Source: Arthrobacter sp. Leaf69 (GTDB lineage Bacteria > Actinomycetota > Actinomycetes > Actinomycetales > Micrococcaceae). Taken from it: 64,000 nucleotides of DNA. Shown piece after piece: positions 18,585 through 26,385 of the stretch. The notes under the pieces are model-generated. The model made no database searches, was not told the origin of the DNA, and saw only the letters and a program-made list of their open reading frames with translations. The stretch covers positions 885,725 through 949,724 of the forward strand of contig NZ_LMLR01000001.1 in assembly GCF_001422645.1 (NCBI RefSeq), given 5' to 3'. The stretch's first letter is position 1; each line of letters starts with the position of its first letter. A program made the translations under genes and the position numbers.

Positions 18585-19067
18585 ATGCCTGATATGGATC
18601 GCTGGCCCACGGGCCGCCTATTGTCCACGGCAGCACGCCTTGTTGAACACTCCTGGAACGAAAAATTGGGGGCCATTGGCCTGACCCATGCCGGGGTCAT
18701 CGCGATGGAAGTGCTCTCCGTCAACGGACCGATGACCCAGGCCCAACTTGCCCAATTGGTGCGCGTACAGGCGCAGACCATGGGCAAGACCCTCAGCCGG
18801 CTGGAAGCCCACGGCCATATCTCCCGCCAGCGCAGCGCCTCCGACCGCCGCAGCCACGTGGTGTCCCTGACAGACCGCGGCCGCGAGGCGGTTGCCCAGG
18901 CCGCAGACATGGAACGTTCCGTGCTCGCTGCCGCCTCCATCGATCCGGACGTCCTCAGGCAGGAGCTACAGGCGGTGGTCACCGAACTGGCCACCAAGAT
19001 TTCCTCTCCTGAGGTGAAAGCAATCGTCGCTACACAGGATCCGAGCCTGCCCGTCGAGGCTAACTAG
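18585..19067 (+). CDS. MarR-family transcriptional regulator
   Basis: 160 residues with a winged helix: MTQAQLAQLVRVQAQTMGKT is the recognition region and RSASDRRSHVVSLTDRGRE the wing. There is no Cys in the protein, so it is not an OhrR-type redox switch in spite of the divergent peroxidase gene. ATG 18585 lies seven bases after TATACT (18572-18577), a leaderless start; 13 further codons in frame upstream are unlikely. An ATAC-N6-GTAT inverted repeat (18573-18586) overlaps the -10 box and start codon and could serve autoregulation. Confidence 0.9.
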   Translation: MPDMDRWPTGRLLSTAARLVEHSWNEKLGAIGLTHAGVIAMEVLSVNGPMTQAQLAQLVRVQAQTMGKTLSRLEAHGHISRQRSASDRRSHVVSLTDRGREAVAQAADMERSVLAAASIDPDVLRQELQAVVTELATKISSPEVKAIVATQDPSLPVEAN

Positions 19068-19161
19068 GCGGCCATTTCGCCGACGCACGGTGCCCGACGT
19101 CGAACATCCCGCCTTCGGTGCGGCGAGGCGCCCCTCCTCCGGCAAGTAGCCCGGTGCCCCA

Positions 19162-19182
19162 AACGAGTACAGATTACTCGTT
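19162..19182. promoter_or_regulatory. Perfect inverted repeat, possible operator
   Basis: AACGAGTA-CAGAT-TACTCGTT: eight paired bases on each side of a 5-base spacer, 33 bases before the small zinc-binding ORF at 19216. There is no U-tract, and a dimeric-repressor site is more likely than a terminator. Confidence 0.45.
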
Positions 19183-19215
19183 CCGACTCGGGAGCTCCGG
19201 AGGAGCATTGGGCCC

Positions 19216-19404
19216 ATGACTAGCTACGTTCTCGAAGCGAGATCCCTGGAACATCGCTGCCAGTGCTGTGGTGAATTTGCTGATGCCGTGTTCTGTGAAG
19301 GGTGCGACCCGCACCCCGCAGGCACCGAAGCATCAGCGCCGGCCGTGGCGGGACCACACGAGCACACCGGCAAAAGGCAATCCATTCCCCGTCGTAGACA
19401 CTGA
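19216..19404 (+). CDS. Small hypothetical protein with two CxxC-type pairs
   Basis: 62 residues. HRCQCCGEFADAVFCEGCD holds CxCC and CxxC, enough to bind one zinc ion, followed by a disordered Pro/His/Arg tail. No known family recognised. ATG 19216 has GGAGGAG 11 bases upstream, somewhat far, and the palindrome at 19162-19182 upstream. Coding character of the tail is weak, so the true end could differ. Confidence 0.45.
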   Translation: MTSYVLEARSLEHRCQCCGEFADAVFCEGCDPHPAGTEASAPAVAGPHEHTGKRQSIPRRRH

Positions 19405-19463
19405 TCCCGAGGCCCTTCGAGCCGCGTCCCGTGTCCCTCACCGGTGCGGGCCCCGACTGCGAA

Positions 19464-19469
19464 TAGGCT
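19464..19469 (+). promoter_or_regulatory. Leaderless -10 box TAGGCT
   Basis: TAGGCT six bases before ATG 19476, the same spacing as at the other leaderless genes in this window. It is the main argument for the 46-residue gene that follows. Confidence 0.5.
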
Positions 19470-19475
19470 CAAGGG

Positions 19476-19616
19476 ATGGACACGAACCCGATTGCTGAGC
19501 TGGAAGGGCAGACCTCGATCAACGAGTTGCTCGACGAGCCCGTCGGGGCGTCACCGGTGCAGTTGGCCCTGCCCATCCACTTTCAACTAGCGGTTGCTGT
19601 CCGGCGCGGAGCCTGA
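19476..19616 (+). CDS. 46-residue hypothetical microprotein
   Basis: Begins MDTNPIAELEGQTSINELL and ends VAVRRGA; acidic first half, hydrophobic second half, no signal peptide or Cys. No family recognised. It is placed on its -10 box (19464-19469) and on amino-acid composition that does not look like random high-GC sequence. It stops 25 bases before the end of a convergent membrane-protein gene. Confidence 0.5.
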   Translation: MDTNPIAELEGQTSINELLDEPVGASPVQLALPIHFQLAVAVRRGA

Positions 19617-19640
19617 CGGCCGCCCGTGCGCGGGGTTCGT

Positions 19641-20099
19641 TTAGTCGCATCCGCCGCCACTGTCGCCGCCGCCACAGTCACCCGAGGAATCCCCGCCGGA
19701 GCTGTAGCCTCCGTCGCCGCCGTAGCCTTGGCTGTGCGACTTCGAGTTCCTCCTGCGGGGAGTGAGCACACCGAAGAGCAGCACGCCGGCGGCCTGCGGA
19801 TCGCCTCCTGATGCGGCAAAAGCCTTCCGCCGGTTACGGCCAAGGAGCCACAGAACAGTCAGGAACAAGGCGAAAGATAGGGCCAGGCCGGCCAGCATCG
19901 CCGCGTCGCCCGAGGGGTCCGCAGTCTCCAGGTTGAGCGCCGTGGTCAGCATGCCGCCAAGGAACACGCCGGCAGGAATTGCGAGCAGCAGCCTCCGCGC
20001 CAGCGCCCAGCGAAGACTGGACACAGCCACGGGGAGCTGCTTCGGACGGGGGCCACGCGGGCTCTTGTAGCTGCGCACGACCATCTTCGACTTGCTCAT
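19641..20099 (-). CDS. Hypothetical membrane protein with Gly/Ser/Cys-rich tail
   Basis: 152 residues: basic N-terminus, two predicted helices (about 35-55 and 67-86), a basic loop, then a C-terminal 30-residue tail of Gly, Ser and Asp with two Cys (DCGGGDSGGGCD). Gly-rich Cys-containing tails of this kind occur on small actinobacterial membrane proteins of unknown role. ATG 20099 follows no strong ribosome site. Function unknown. Confidence 0.6.
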   Translation of the reverse strand: MSKSKMVVRSYKSPRGPRPKQLPVAVSSLRWALARRLLLAIPAGVFLGGMLTTALNLETADPSGDAAMLAGLALSFALFLTVLWLLGRNRRKAFAASGGDPQAAGVLLFGVLTPRRRNSKSHSQGYGGDGGYSSGGDSSGDCGGGDSGGGCD

Positions 20100-20230
20100 G
20101 GCCGGCTCCCCGCCCTCACAGTTCCGGGTGCGTTGTGCAATTCATTCATTGATCCCCCAAAAAGCGTTCGGTACGTCACTGCCACGCAGTCTATGCGGCT
20201 CGACCACTTTAGGAGCCGCCTCGCTCGGGT

Positions 20231-20481
20231 CTAGTCGACCTTCGGCGGCTGGATTTCGCGGCCGTTCTCGCGCTTGTACACGACCAGGCCCCGAAGGCAG
20301 TGAAGCCTCCGAACGGGTTGTTGGCCAGCGTGGCCGGGATGATCTCTGCGTCATCCTCGGCGATCTTCGTCCAGAGCCCCTCGCCGTTGGTCGCAACCTT
20401 GGCGCAGGAGCCGGGAGCGAAGCGCTCCGGCCAGTCCTCCGGCTCCTCACCGGTCGTGATCACGAAGTCTTCGGGGCTCAA
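20231..20481 (-). pseudogene. Frameshifted small hypothetical gene
   Basis: The frame from TTG 20481 reads LSPEDFVITTGEEPEDW, APGSCAKVATNGEGLWTKI and NNPFGGFTAFG, then turns to Ser/Arg-rich noise. Reading the next frame from the same point gives GLVVYKRENGREIQPPKVD and a TAG at 20231-20233. Adding one G to the run GGGG near 20288-20291 restores an 84-residue protein. It is either a real single-base deletion or a homopolymer sequencing error. The frame is also open upstream of the TTG without an ATG, so the 5' end may be lost as well. The EGLWTKI pattern resembles small enzymes or binding proteins of unknown function. Confidence 0.6.
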
Positions 20482-20556
20482 TACAGGGTGGTTACTCAGG
20501 CACCTGATGTGTGCGGAGGGGACGCCGGCTCTTCCCGGCAGCCGGCGCCCCTGGCG

Positions 20557-22638
20557 TCAGAAGCGGAAAGACCAGACGGACGTTCCGGCGAGCCGGTACG
20601 TGGACACCGAGGCCTTGGCGGTGAACTTCACAGTCCTGCCGTTGGCTACCGCAAAGGTTCCGGCGGCCGTCAGTTTGCCGTCCACGTAGTAGGCGACCCC
20701 GGGCTGCTTCGGGATTGTGTAGCGGTTGGTGGCGGCGTTCATGGCCGGCTTGACCGGTGTCACTGCCCTTCGGAAGTCGAGTGTCCAGCTCGAGGTGCCG
20801 GCGAGCCGGTAGCCGGGGGCGGCTTTGGCGGTGACGGCAACCCGGCGGCTGTTGCCCTTGAAAGTGCCGGCAGCCACGGCTTTGCCGTCCACGAGATACG
20901 TCACGCCGGTCCGCTTCGGGATGGTGTAGGTTCCGGCTGCCAGGTTGGATGTGGGGGCCGCAGCGGTCACCGCCAGGGGTGCCAGATCGTAGGTCCAGGA
21001 AGCGGTGCCGGTGAGGATGTAGCCGGTGGCGGCCTGCGCCGTGATGATAACTTTCGTGGAGCTGGGGTAGGTGCCGGCCGCTTTCGCGGCACCGTTGACG
21101 AAGTAGCGGACGCCGGTGCGGGCCGGAACGGTGTAGGTCGCCCGGTCCCGGTTGAAGGCTGGGACGGCCGGGGTGACCTTGATAGCAGGCTGGGTGTAGT
21201 CGTATGACCAGGAGGTTGCCCCGGCTTCGAGCCGGAAGCCGGGCTTGGCGGCGGCAGTGACAACGACTTTTCCGGTGCCGGTGTAGCGCCCCGGAGCTAC
21301 AGCTTTGCCGTTCAGGAAATACTGGACGCCTTGGCGGTCAGGGATCAGGAACAGGTTGCTGTAGTCCACGAAGAGCGGACCGGCCGCGGAGACGGTTTCG
21401 AGGCCCGGGTGGAGCACCCACTGGGACGTGCCGGTGAGCGTGTAGCCGTTGGTGGCCCGGGCGGAAACAGTGACGTCGACGGAGCTCTTGTAGGTGCCGG
21501 CGGGAACCGGCTTGTAGTCGATGAGGAACTCCACGCCGGGCCGCGCCGGTATCGTGTACGTTCCGGCTGCCTTGTTGGCGGTCGGGGCGGCCTGCACGGT
21601 GATGTTGACCAGGGGGACGGTGACGCTCCAGCTCGAGAGACCGGTCAGCGTGTGCCCGCTGAAGGCCCGGGCCTCGACCTTGGCAGTGTCATGGAAGGAA
21701 TGGACGCCGGCCGGGACAGCGACGCCGTTGAGCAGGTACTGCACACCGGTGGTGGACGGGATGGTGACGGTCCGGGCGGTTTTGTCGAACACCGGCGCGC
21801 GGGGCGTGACCGGGGCGGACTCGAAGGTCCGGCTCCAGTACGACACGGTGTTGCTCAACCGGTACCCCGGTTTCGCCGTTGCGACGATGGCGTTGTATCC
21901 GGTGACGGCAGGGTAGGTGCCCGGGGCCTTCACGCTCTGGTCGTCGCCGGAGTAGAGCCGATACTCGACCCCGGAAGCGTTCGGAATCGTGTACGTGCGC
22001 TTCGCCGTATCCCAGGCAGGCTCGGGGGCGTTGACGATGACGACACTGCCTGCGCCGAGCTCGGGCAGGCCGTTGAAGAAGTCCCGCGGGCTGTTGTAGG
22101 ACCCCGGGGGCACGACGCCGTCCTGGTAGCGGAAGTGGTTGGCGGTTGCGTAAATGCGGCCGTCCACGGAGCTGATGCCGATGCCCATGTACTGGTCGTC
22201 CGGGCGGGACATGTTTGCGTTGTGGCCCGGAGAGTTGATCCACAAGTTAACGAACCGCTGCCCGCTGGGGGCGTAGGTGTACCAGGCGATGTTCTCCGAC
22301 GCCGACGTCCAGCCCTCAGGGGCGCCCGTGACGTAGTCGCCGTTGTGCGCGAACAGGCCGGTCGCCGCCATCTCATCGCTCCACTTCTGGGAGACGGTGG
22401 CGATGTTCACGTTGAATTTGAGCGGCTTCAGCCCCTTGGTCGCGCGGAAAGCGTTGATCCTGTCGAAGGTGTCAATGAGAACCTGCCGATTGCTCTCCTG
22501 GAACAGGCCAAGGGAGTCCGTCGATGTTGACTGTGTGGCCACGGGCACCGCAGCGGGCGCCGACGAGGCTCCGCAGATCGGGCCGGCCACCAGTGCTGCC
22601 GTGAGCAGCGATGCTCCTAGCGCTTTGCTGATTTTCAA
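20557..22638 (-). CDS. Secreted CAP-domain (SCP/PR-1) protein with seven C-terminal modules
   Basis: 693 residues. Signal peptide KISKALGASLLTAALVAG, then a CAP domain (about 45-190) with ENIAW and NLWINSPGHNANMSRPDD, the conserved CAP signatures; FAHNGDY carries the usual His. The rest consists of seven tandem modules of about 70 residues, each with YTIP--TGV-Y-V(N/D)GK--AAGTY and ending G(T/S)-SW. Such proteins are secreted or cell-wall associated; in bacteria CAP domains have been linked to protease or lipid binding, and no catalytic claim is made here. Start TTG 22638 was chosen because it opens the signal peptide directly; a much longer upstream frame is unsupported. Confidence 0.85.
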   Translation of the reverse strand: MKISKALGASLLTAALVAGPICGASSAPAAVPVATQSTSTDSLGLFQESNRQVLIDTFDRINAFRATKGLKPLKFNVNIATVSQKWSDEMAATGLFAHNGDYVTGAPEGWTSASENIAWYTYAPSGQRFVNLWINSPGHNANMSRPDDQYMGIGISSVDGRIYATANHFRYQDGVVPPGSYNSPRDFFNGLPELGAGSVVIVNAPEPAWDTAKRTYTIPNASGVEYRLYSGDDQSVKAPGTYPAVTGYNAIVATAKPGYRLSNTVSYWSRTFESAPVTPRAPVFDKTARTVTIPSTTGVQYLLNGVAVPAGVHSFHDTAKVEARAFSGHTLTGLSSWSVTVPLVNITVQAAPTANKAAGTYTIPARPGVEFLIDYKPVPAGTYKSSVDVTVSARATNGYTLTGTSQWVLHPGLETVSAAGPLFVDYSNLFLIPDRQGVQYFLNGKAVAPGRYTGTGKVVVTAAAKPGFRLEAGATSWSYDYTQPAIKVTPAVPAFNRDRATYTVPARTGVRYFVNGAAKAAGTYPSSTKVIITAQAATGYILTGTASWTYDLAPLAVTAAAPTSNLAAGTYTIPKRTGVTYLVDGKAVAAGTFKGNSRRVAVTAKAAPGYRLAGTSSWTLDFRRAVTPVKPAMNAATNRYTIPKQPGVAYYVDGKLTAAGTFAVANGRTVKFTAKASVSTYRLAGTSVWSFRF
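20560..22030 (-). repeat. Seven tandem coding repeats in the CAP protein
   Basis: Seven units of about 200-215 bases encoding a beta-rich module with the core TIP-x2-TGVxYxVxGxxxxAG. The units are diverged (often below 50 percent identity), so they are old protein repeats, not recent DNA duplications. They probably form a rod that lifts the CAP domain off the cell surface. Confidence 0.8.
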
Positions 22639-22803
22639 TTTTCCCCCAGAGATTCGTGCCGGACGAGCAGGTGTCCGGTCCAGACAGGATCCTACGTTGC
22701 CGCAGGTCAGGCAGGTAAGCGGCCTGCCGGCAGCCATGCGCAGGCTTCGGGGCCGTCGGACCCGGCGGGCATCGTCCGAGCCGCCGCCGCACACATGGCC
22801 CCC

Positions 22804-23175
22804 ATGCCCAAGAAACCGAAAACACCAGCCCCTATCCGGCCCGATCTCATCGAGCCTCTCGCCGAAATCCTCCGCGGCCGCGGCCTTGACGTACGCCAAT
22901 GGCCCGCCGACGAGGCGGCCGCCTACCGTGACAATGGCGGCTTCCAGGAGGGCGTCGCTGCCATCCAACAGGTCAAGATGTCCAAGTCCGCAGCAGCGAT
23001 CGAGAAGACCTTCGAGGAGGTCGTCCGTGCCGTCGAACTCAAGGCCTACCTCGAGGGCGTCTCCGCCGCGGGCATAATGAAACCGGGCCGCCGTTGGACG
23101 ACCCGGTGTTCTCTTCGTGGGCGAGGTATCAGCTCCACAGCAGCCGCAGAAAGTCCCATAACAGGCAGGAGTTGA
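22804..23175 (+). CDS. Hypothetical protein
   Basis: 123 residues. A basic Pro-rich start (MPKKPKTPAPIRPDL) is followed by a helical, charged region (about 15-90) that looks like natural protein: GRGLDVRQWPADEAAAYRDN and AIEKTFEEVVRAVELKAYL. After about residue 93 composition becomes Arg/Ser-rich and may be a read-through tail, so the original C-terminus may have been lost. Divergent from the CAP gene with 165 bases between. No function suggested. Confidence 0.55.
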   Translation: MPKKPKTPAPIRPDLIEPLAEILRGRGLDVRQWPADEAAAYRDNGGFQEGVAAIQQVKMSKSAAAIEKTFEEVVRAVELKAYLEGVSAAGIMKPGRRWTTRCSLRGRGISSTAAAESPITGRS

Positions 23176-23660
23176 AGCCTGGTCCAATCTTCGATTCGGT
23201 GCATCCGGCCCCAGTGTGAAAGGCCGGTCGATGACGTAAACGTCCGCTCTCAATCTCATGTGTACGGCCCCGAACATCTCTCTCTGTCTCTCCGCGGGCC
23301 GTGGAGTCCATGCGGCGAGGAGTCTGTTGGGTCGCCGACCCACCGGGCTCAGACGTTGCCGTTGGCCAGAATGGCCGCCAGCGCTCGACCTGGGTCTCCG
23401 TGAGATGGCTGAGAACGAAGCGGCAGTGTCACTGCCGGCCCCTCGGTCGTGGAACACTACTGGCCAGCTGGCTGGCCGTTCTGACCGGCAGTACGCGGCC
23501 GAAGACCCAGCCATTGCCCCAGAGAAAAGAAATGCGGGTAAAGACGCCTGAGTTCCCGCCTGACATGCGCCTACGCATGAATAATGGCGAGGGGGCGGTG
23601 AGTTGTGGGCTGGTCCTCATGCATTGACGGACAGACACTCGCCTAGAAGAAAGCTGGACC
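23176..23660. other. Intergenic region before an ABC export operon
   Basis: 485 bases with no convincing gene; the frames that are open have poor codon character. Near the end, 23564-23579 is an inverted repeat CATGCG-CCTA-CGCATG about 82 bases before the ABC ATPase start, a candidate operator for the following operon. Confidence 0.45.
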
Positions 23661-24590
23661 ATGATCGAGGCATACGGCCTTACCAAGACCTACGGGAAGC
23701 GCACCGCCGTGGACGGCGTAACGTTCACCGTCCAGCCCGGGCAGGTCACCGGATTCCTGGGACCGAACGGCGCCGGCAAATCCACCACCATGCGCCTGAT
23801 CCTGGGCCTGGACCGGCCAACCTCCGGCCGGGTGCTGGTCAACGGCCGCCCGTACGTGGAGCACGCGGCGCCGCTGAGAGAAGTCGGTGCCCTCCTGGAC
23901 GCCAAGGCGCTTCACCCGGCCCGCAGCGCCGTCAAGCACCTGTCTGTCCTGGCCGCCACGCACGGCATCAGCCGCAACCGCGTAGATGAAGTCATGGCCA
24001 TGACCGGAATTACGGAAATCGCCCGGAAGCGGATCAAGGGCTTCTCCCTTGGCATGGGCCAGCGTCTCGGCATCGCCGCCGCGCTGCTGGGTGATCCCAG
24101 AACCGTCATCTTCGACGAGCCGGTGAACGGGCTCGACCCCGAAGGCGTCCAGTGGGTCCGCAATCTGTCACGTCACCTCGCCTCCGAGGGCAGGGCAGTG
24201 TTCCTGTCCTCGCATCTGATGAGTGAGATGGCGCAGACCGCTGACCACCTGATCGTCATCGGCCGGGGCCGGATCATCGCCGATGCTCCCGTTGCCGAGA
24301 TCCTCGCCCAAGGGCGGGACAGGTCACTGGTCCGCAGCGACCAGCTGGATGAGCTGCGGGCTGGCCTGGCCGCCGGCGGGATCGCGTTCCGTGAACTGGA
24401 ACCTGGCCTGTTGGAAGTCTCCGGGGCCGAGCCCCGGAAGATCGCCTGGATCGCCCGTGAGCACGATGCGTTGATCCATGAGCTGACACCGGTCCGGGCT
24501 TCGCTCGAAGAGGCGTACATGGAACTGACCCGAGATGAAGTTGAATACCGTTCCGCCGCGCTGGCCGGGGCAGGAGAGGGAACCCGATGA
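23661..24590 (+). CDS. ABC-2 type exporter, ATP-binding protein
   Basis: 309 residues. Walker A GPNGAGKST (about residue 35), Q-loop region, signature SLGMGQRLG, Walker B VIFDEPVNGLDP and H-loop SSHLMSEM are all present; the GMGQR signature and DEPVNGLDP are usual for the DrrA/BcrA/CcmA group. A C-terminal domain of about 90 residues follows. It would power export of a drug, antibiotic or lipid through the coupled permease; the four-base ATGA overlap with that gene makes a two-gene operon. No regulator gene is adjacent. Confidence 0.93.
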   Translation: MIEAYGLTKTYGKRTAVDGVTFTVQPGQVTGFLGPNGAGKSTTMRLILGLDRPTSGRVLVNGRPYVEHAAPLREVGALLDAKALHPARSAVKHLSVLAATHGISRNRVDEVMAMTGITEIARKRIKGFSLGMGQRLGIAAALLGDPRTVIFDEPVNGLDPEGVQWVRNLSRHLASEGRAVFLSSHLMSEMAQTADHLIVIGRGRIIADAPVAEILAQGRDRSLVRSDQLDELRAGLAAGGIAFRELEPGLLEVSGAEPRKIAWIAREHDALIHELTPVRASLEEAYMELTRDEVEYRSAALAGAGEGTR

Positions 24591-25471
24591 CCACCACTGC
24601 ACCCGCCAGTCGCCGTGGCGCGGCAGCCGCCCGTCAGGACGGCGGAAAAGGGTTGACCTTCCTCAGAGCCGTGCACGCCGAATGGCTCAAGCTGACTTCG
24701 CTGCGCTCAAGCTACATCATCCTCACCATCTCCCTTGTCTGCATGGTCGGGGTCGGTTTGCTCAGCACGTTCGCCTTGACCGCCATGGTTTCCGGCTTTA
24801 TTGCCATCGACGCCGAGCAGGGTGGAGCCGGACAGCAGAGCCTCGTGGATGAGTTCGGGATCATGGCCCGGGAGGTCCCTGCCGCCGGGACCGTCATTGC
24901 CCAGTTCCTGGTTGCCTCCCTGGCCGTCATGCAGATCGGTTCCGAATACGGTACCCGCATGATCACCACGACCCTCATTGCGGTGCCCCGGCGGATCACC
25001 GCAGTGCTGGCCAAGACACTCGTCATCGCCGGAAGCGCTTTCGCCGTCGGCGTGGTCGGGGCCCTCATCTCGTACGCGGTGGCCCAGCCGCTCCTGGAAC
25101 CGCACGGCCTGAACTACCCGCTCATCGCAGACGGGGTCATCCGAGGCATCATCAGCGCTGGCGCCTACCTCGCTCTGATCGCCGTCTTGGGCCTGAGCAT
25201 CGGGGCGCTGCTTCGCAACAGCGCCGGTGGCATCGTCACCATCCTGGGCATTCTCACCATCCTTCCGATCCTCGTTGCCATCCTCTCCGGACTGAACGAC
25301 TCTTTCAAAGACCTCGGGCTCTTCCTGCCCACCTCCGCGGGCATGGACATGGTCGCGATACGCACTGCCCAGGACCATCTGACCCAAGTCCAGGGTGGCC
25401 TCGTCGTCCTCGCCTGGGCTGCGGTGGCCCTGGCCGGCGCGCTAGTGACCGTGAAGCGCCGGGATGCCTGA
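24587..25471 (+). CDS. ABC-2 type exporter, permease
   Basis: 294 residues with six predicted helices (first about 42-65, last about 268-287). A cytoplasmic N-terminal stretch FLRAVHAEWLKLTSLRSSY precedes helix 1, as in ABC-2 permeases of antibiotic-type exporters. It pairs with the ATPase just upstream (overlap 24587-24590). Substrate unknown. After its stop there is no obvious hairpin; the flank is the decayed region from 25.5 kb on. Confidence 0.9.
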   Translation: MTTTAPASRRGAAAARQDGGKGLTFLRAVHAEWLKLTSLRSSYIILTISLVCMVGVGLLSTFALTAMVSGFIAIDAEQGGAGQQSLVDEFGIMAREVPAAGTVIAQFLVASLAVMQIGSEYGTRMITTTLIAVPRRITAVLAKTLVIAGSAFAVGVVGALISYAVAQPLLEPHGLNYPLIADGVIRGIISAGAYLALIAVLGLSIGALLRNSAGGIVTILGILTILPILVAILSGLNDSFKDLGLFLPTSAGMDMVAIRTAQDHLTQVQGGLVVLAWAAVALAGALVTVKRRDA

Positions 25472-25525
25472 TCTCCGGCGCCAGGGATAAGGCAGGGAGA
25501 CCGCCGCGGGGCGCCCGCTATTCAG

Positions 25526-25705
25526 TTATGCGCAGCCTGCCTTGGCCGGTGCCGTCGGTCGCATGGCCTCCACGTCAAGCTCGAGGGCCAGCTTCTCGTG
25601 GGTAGTAAGCGGCCGCACCGCGCGCTCGAACAGCTCCACACCGGCGCCCCAGCTATCACAGCTGATGACCCGAAAACCGGTTCTAACCTGCGCAAAACCC
25701 CACCC
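25526..25705 (-). pseudogene. C-terminal remnant of an unidentified protein
   Basis: A frame ending at TAA 25526-25528 reads TGFRVISCDSWGAGVELF, ERAVRPLTTHEKLALELD and VEAMRPTAPAKAGCA. Composition is protein-like (helical, amphipathic), but there is no ATG, GTG or TTG before the middle of it, so the 5' part is missing. Family not recognised. Confidence 0.4.
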
Positions 25706-25706
25706 C

Positions 25707-25928
25707 CTAAGAGTCGATGACCACGGCCGGATGCAGCCCGCCGCCGGGCAGGAACTGGAACCCCGGACAGAAAGTCCCGTCTCCGACTAAGACGCGCACC
25801 AGGCGGCGCATTACCGGTTCGGGATCCGCCGTGAGCAGCTCAATTCTGGCGCGGACCTGCTCCAGGGACGGCAGGGTGAACTCAGCCTCCAGTCCGGCCC
25901 AGAACTCCTCAGGAATCTCTTCGTACAC
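25707..25928 (-). CDS. Hypothetical small protein
   Basis: 73 codons from GTG 25928: VYEEIPEEFWAGLEAEF, then TLPSLEQVRARIELLT, ending HPAVVIDS. The helical acidic pattern looks like real protein. The same frame is open a little further upstream (CPGHGHPVYEE) into a terminator hairpin without a start codon, and no ribosome site precedes the GTG, so it may also be a truncated gene. Unknown function. Confidence 0.4.
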   Translation of the reverse strand: MYEEIPEEFWAGLEAEFTLPSLEQVRARIELLTADPEPVMRRLVRVLVGDGTFCPGFQFLPGGGLHPAVVIDS

Positions 25929-25952
25929 CGGATGACCGTGCCCCGGGCATGA

Positions 25953-25997
25953 GAAAGGGCCAATTGCGCAACAGGCCGTTGCACAATTGGCCCTTTC
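25953..25997 (-). terminator. Strong hairpin ending the Ig-like remnant
   Basis: GAAAGGGCCAATTG (25953-25966) and CAATTGGCCCTTTC (25984-25997) form a perfect 14-bp stem with further pairing inside the loop (GCAAC/GTTGC). It lies just past the TGA at 26006-26008, so it probably terminated the original surface-protein gene. Confidence 0.8.
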
Positions 25998-26005
25998 CGG
26001 ACGGG

Positions 26006-26385
26006 TCAGCGGATGAAGACCCCCGGCCGGGCATCTCCGTCGGCCAGGAAGAGCCGGGGACCTTCACCTTCGCGACGGCCATGATCACCGACCCCTTGTC
26101 TGCGGCCGTCAGCTTGTAGGTCGCCGCGGTCGCTCCCCTGATGGGCATGTAATTGCGGAACCAGGTGTACGTTGCCGCCTTGGGGGCCGCCTTCCAGGTC
26201 GCGGTCAGAACTGACCCGACCACGGCGTTGCCGGTGACGACCGGCATGGAGGCTGCGGGCCGGGTGGGCAGAACGGCCGCGCCTGAGGTTTGGGCCTCCA
26301 TGATGGTGTCGGCGTAGCCCTTCAGTGAACCGGTGAGAATTACCGTCACCCGGGAGCCGAGGTCTGCCGGCGTGAGCGTGTAGAT
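26006..26385 (-). pseudogene. Ig-like repeat surface protein, 3' remnant with frameshift
   Basis: The minus strand encodes parts of two Ig-like modules: YTLTPADLGSRVTVILTGSL, then VTGNAVVGSVLTATWK, TYTWFRNYMPIRGATAATYK and LTAADKGSVIMAVAKVKVP. This is the module repeated in actinobacterial surface proteins (G--L----W-----Y-W-R-G--I-GAT---Y-L---D-G). Upstream of YTLTP (about 26385) the homology stops abruptly. Near 26055 the frame must shift by one base to reach LADGDARPGVFIR and the TGA next to the terminator hairpin. So the gene is cut at its 5' side and frameshifted near its end. Confidence 0.65.

Noticed and set aside
23085..23115. Hairpin ACCGGG ... CCCGGT as terminator
   Set aside because: Only six pairs, with a long loop, and it lies inside the tail of a reading frame; too weak to call.
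22639..23514. Continuation of the CAP frame to a much earlier start, giving 985 residues
   Set aside because: The extra part is Arg/Ser-rich, overlaps a better plus-strand gene and would bury the signal peptide in the middle.
23258..23627. Open frames before the ABC operon
   Set aside because: Two overlapping frames of similar poor composition, no ribosome site, no family; treated as non-coding.
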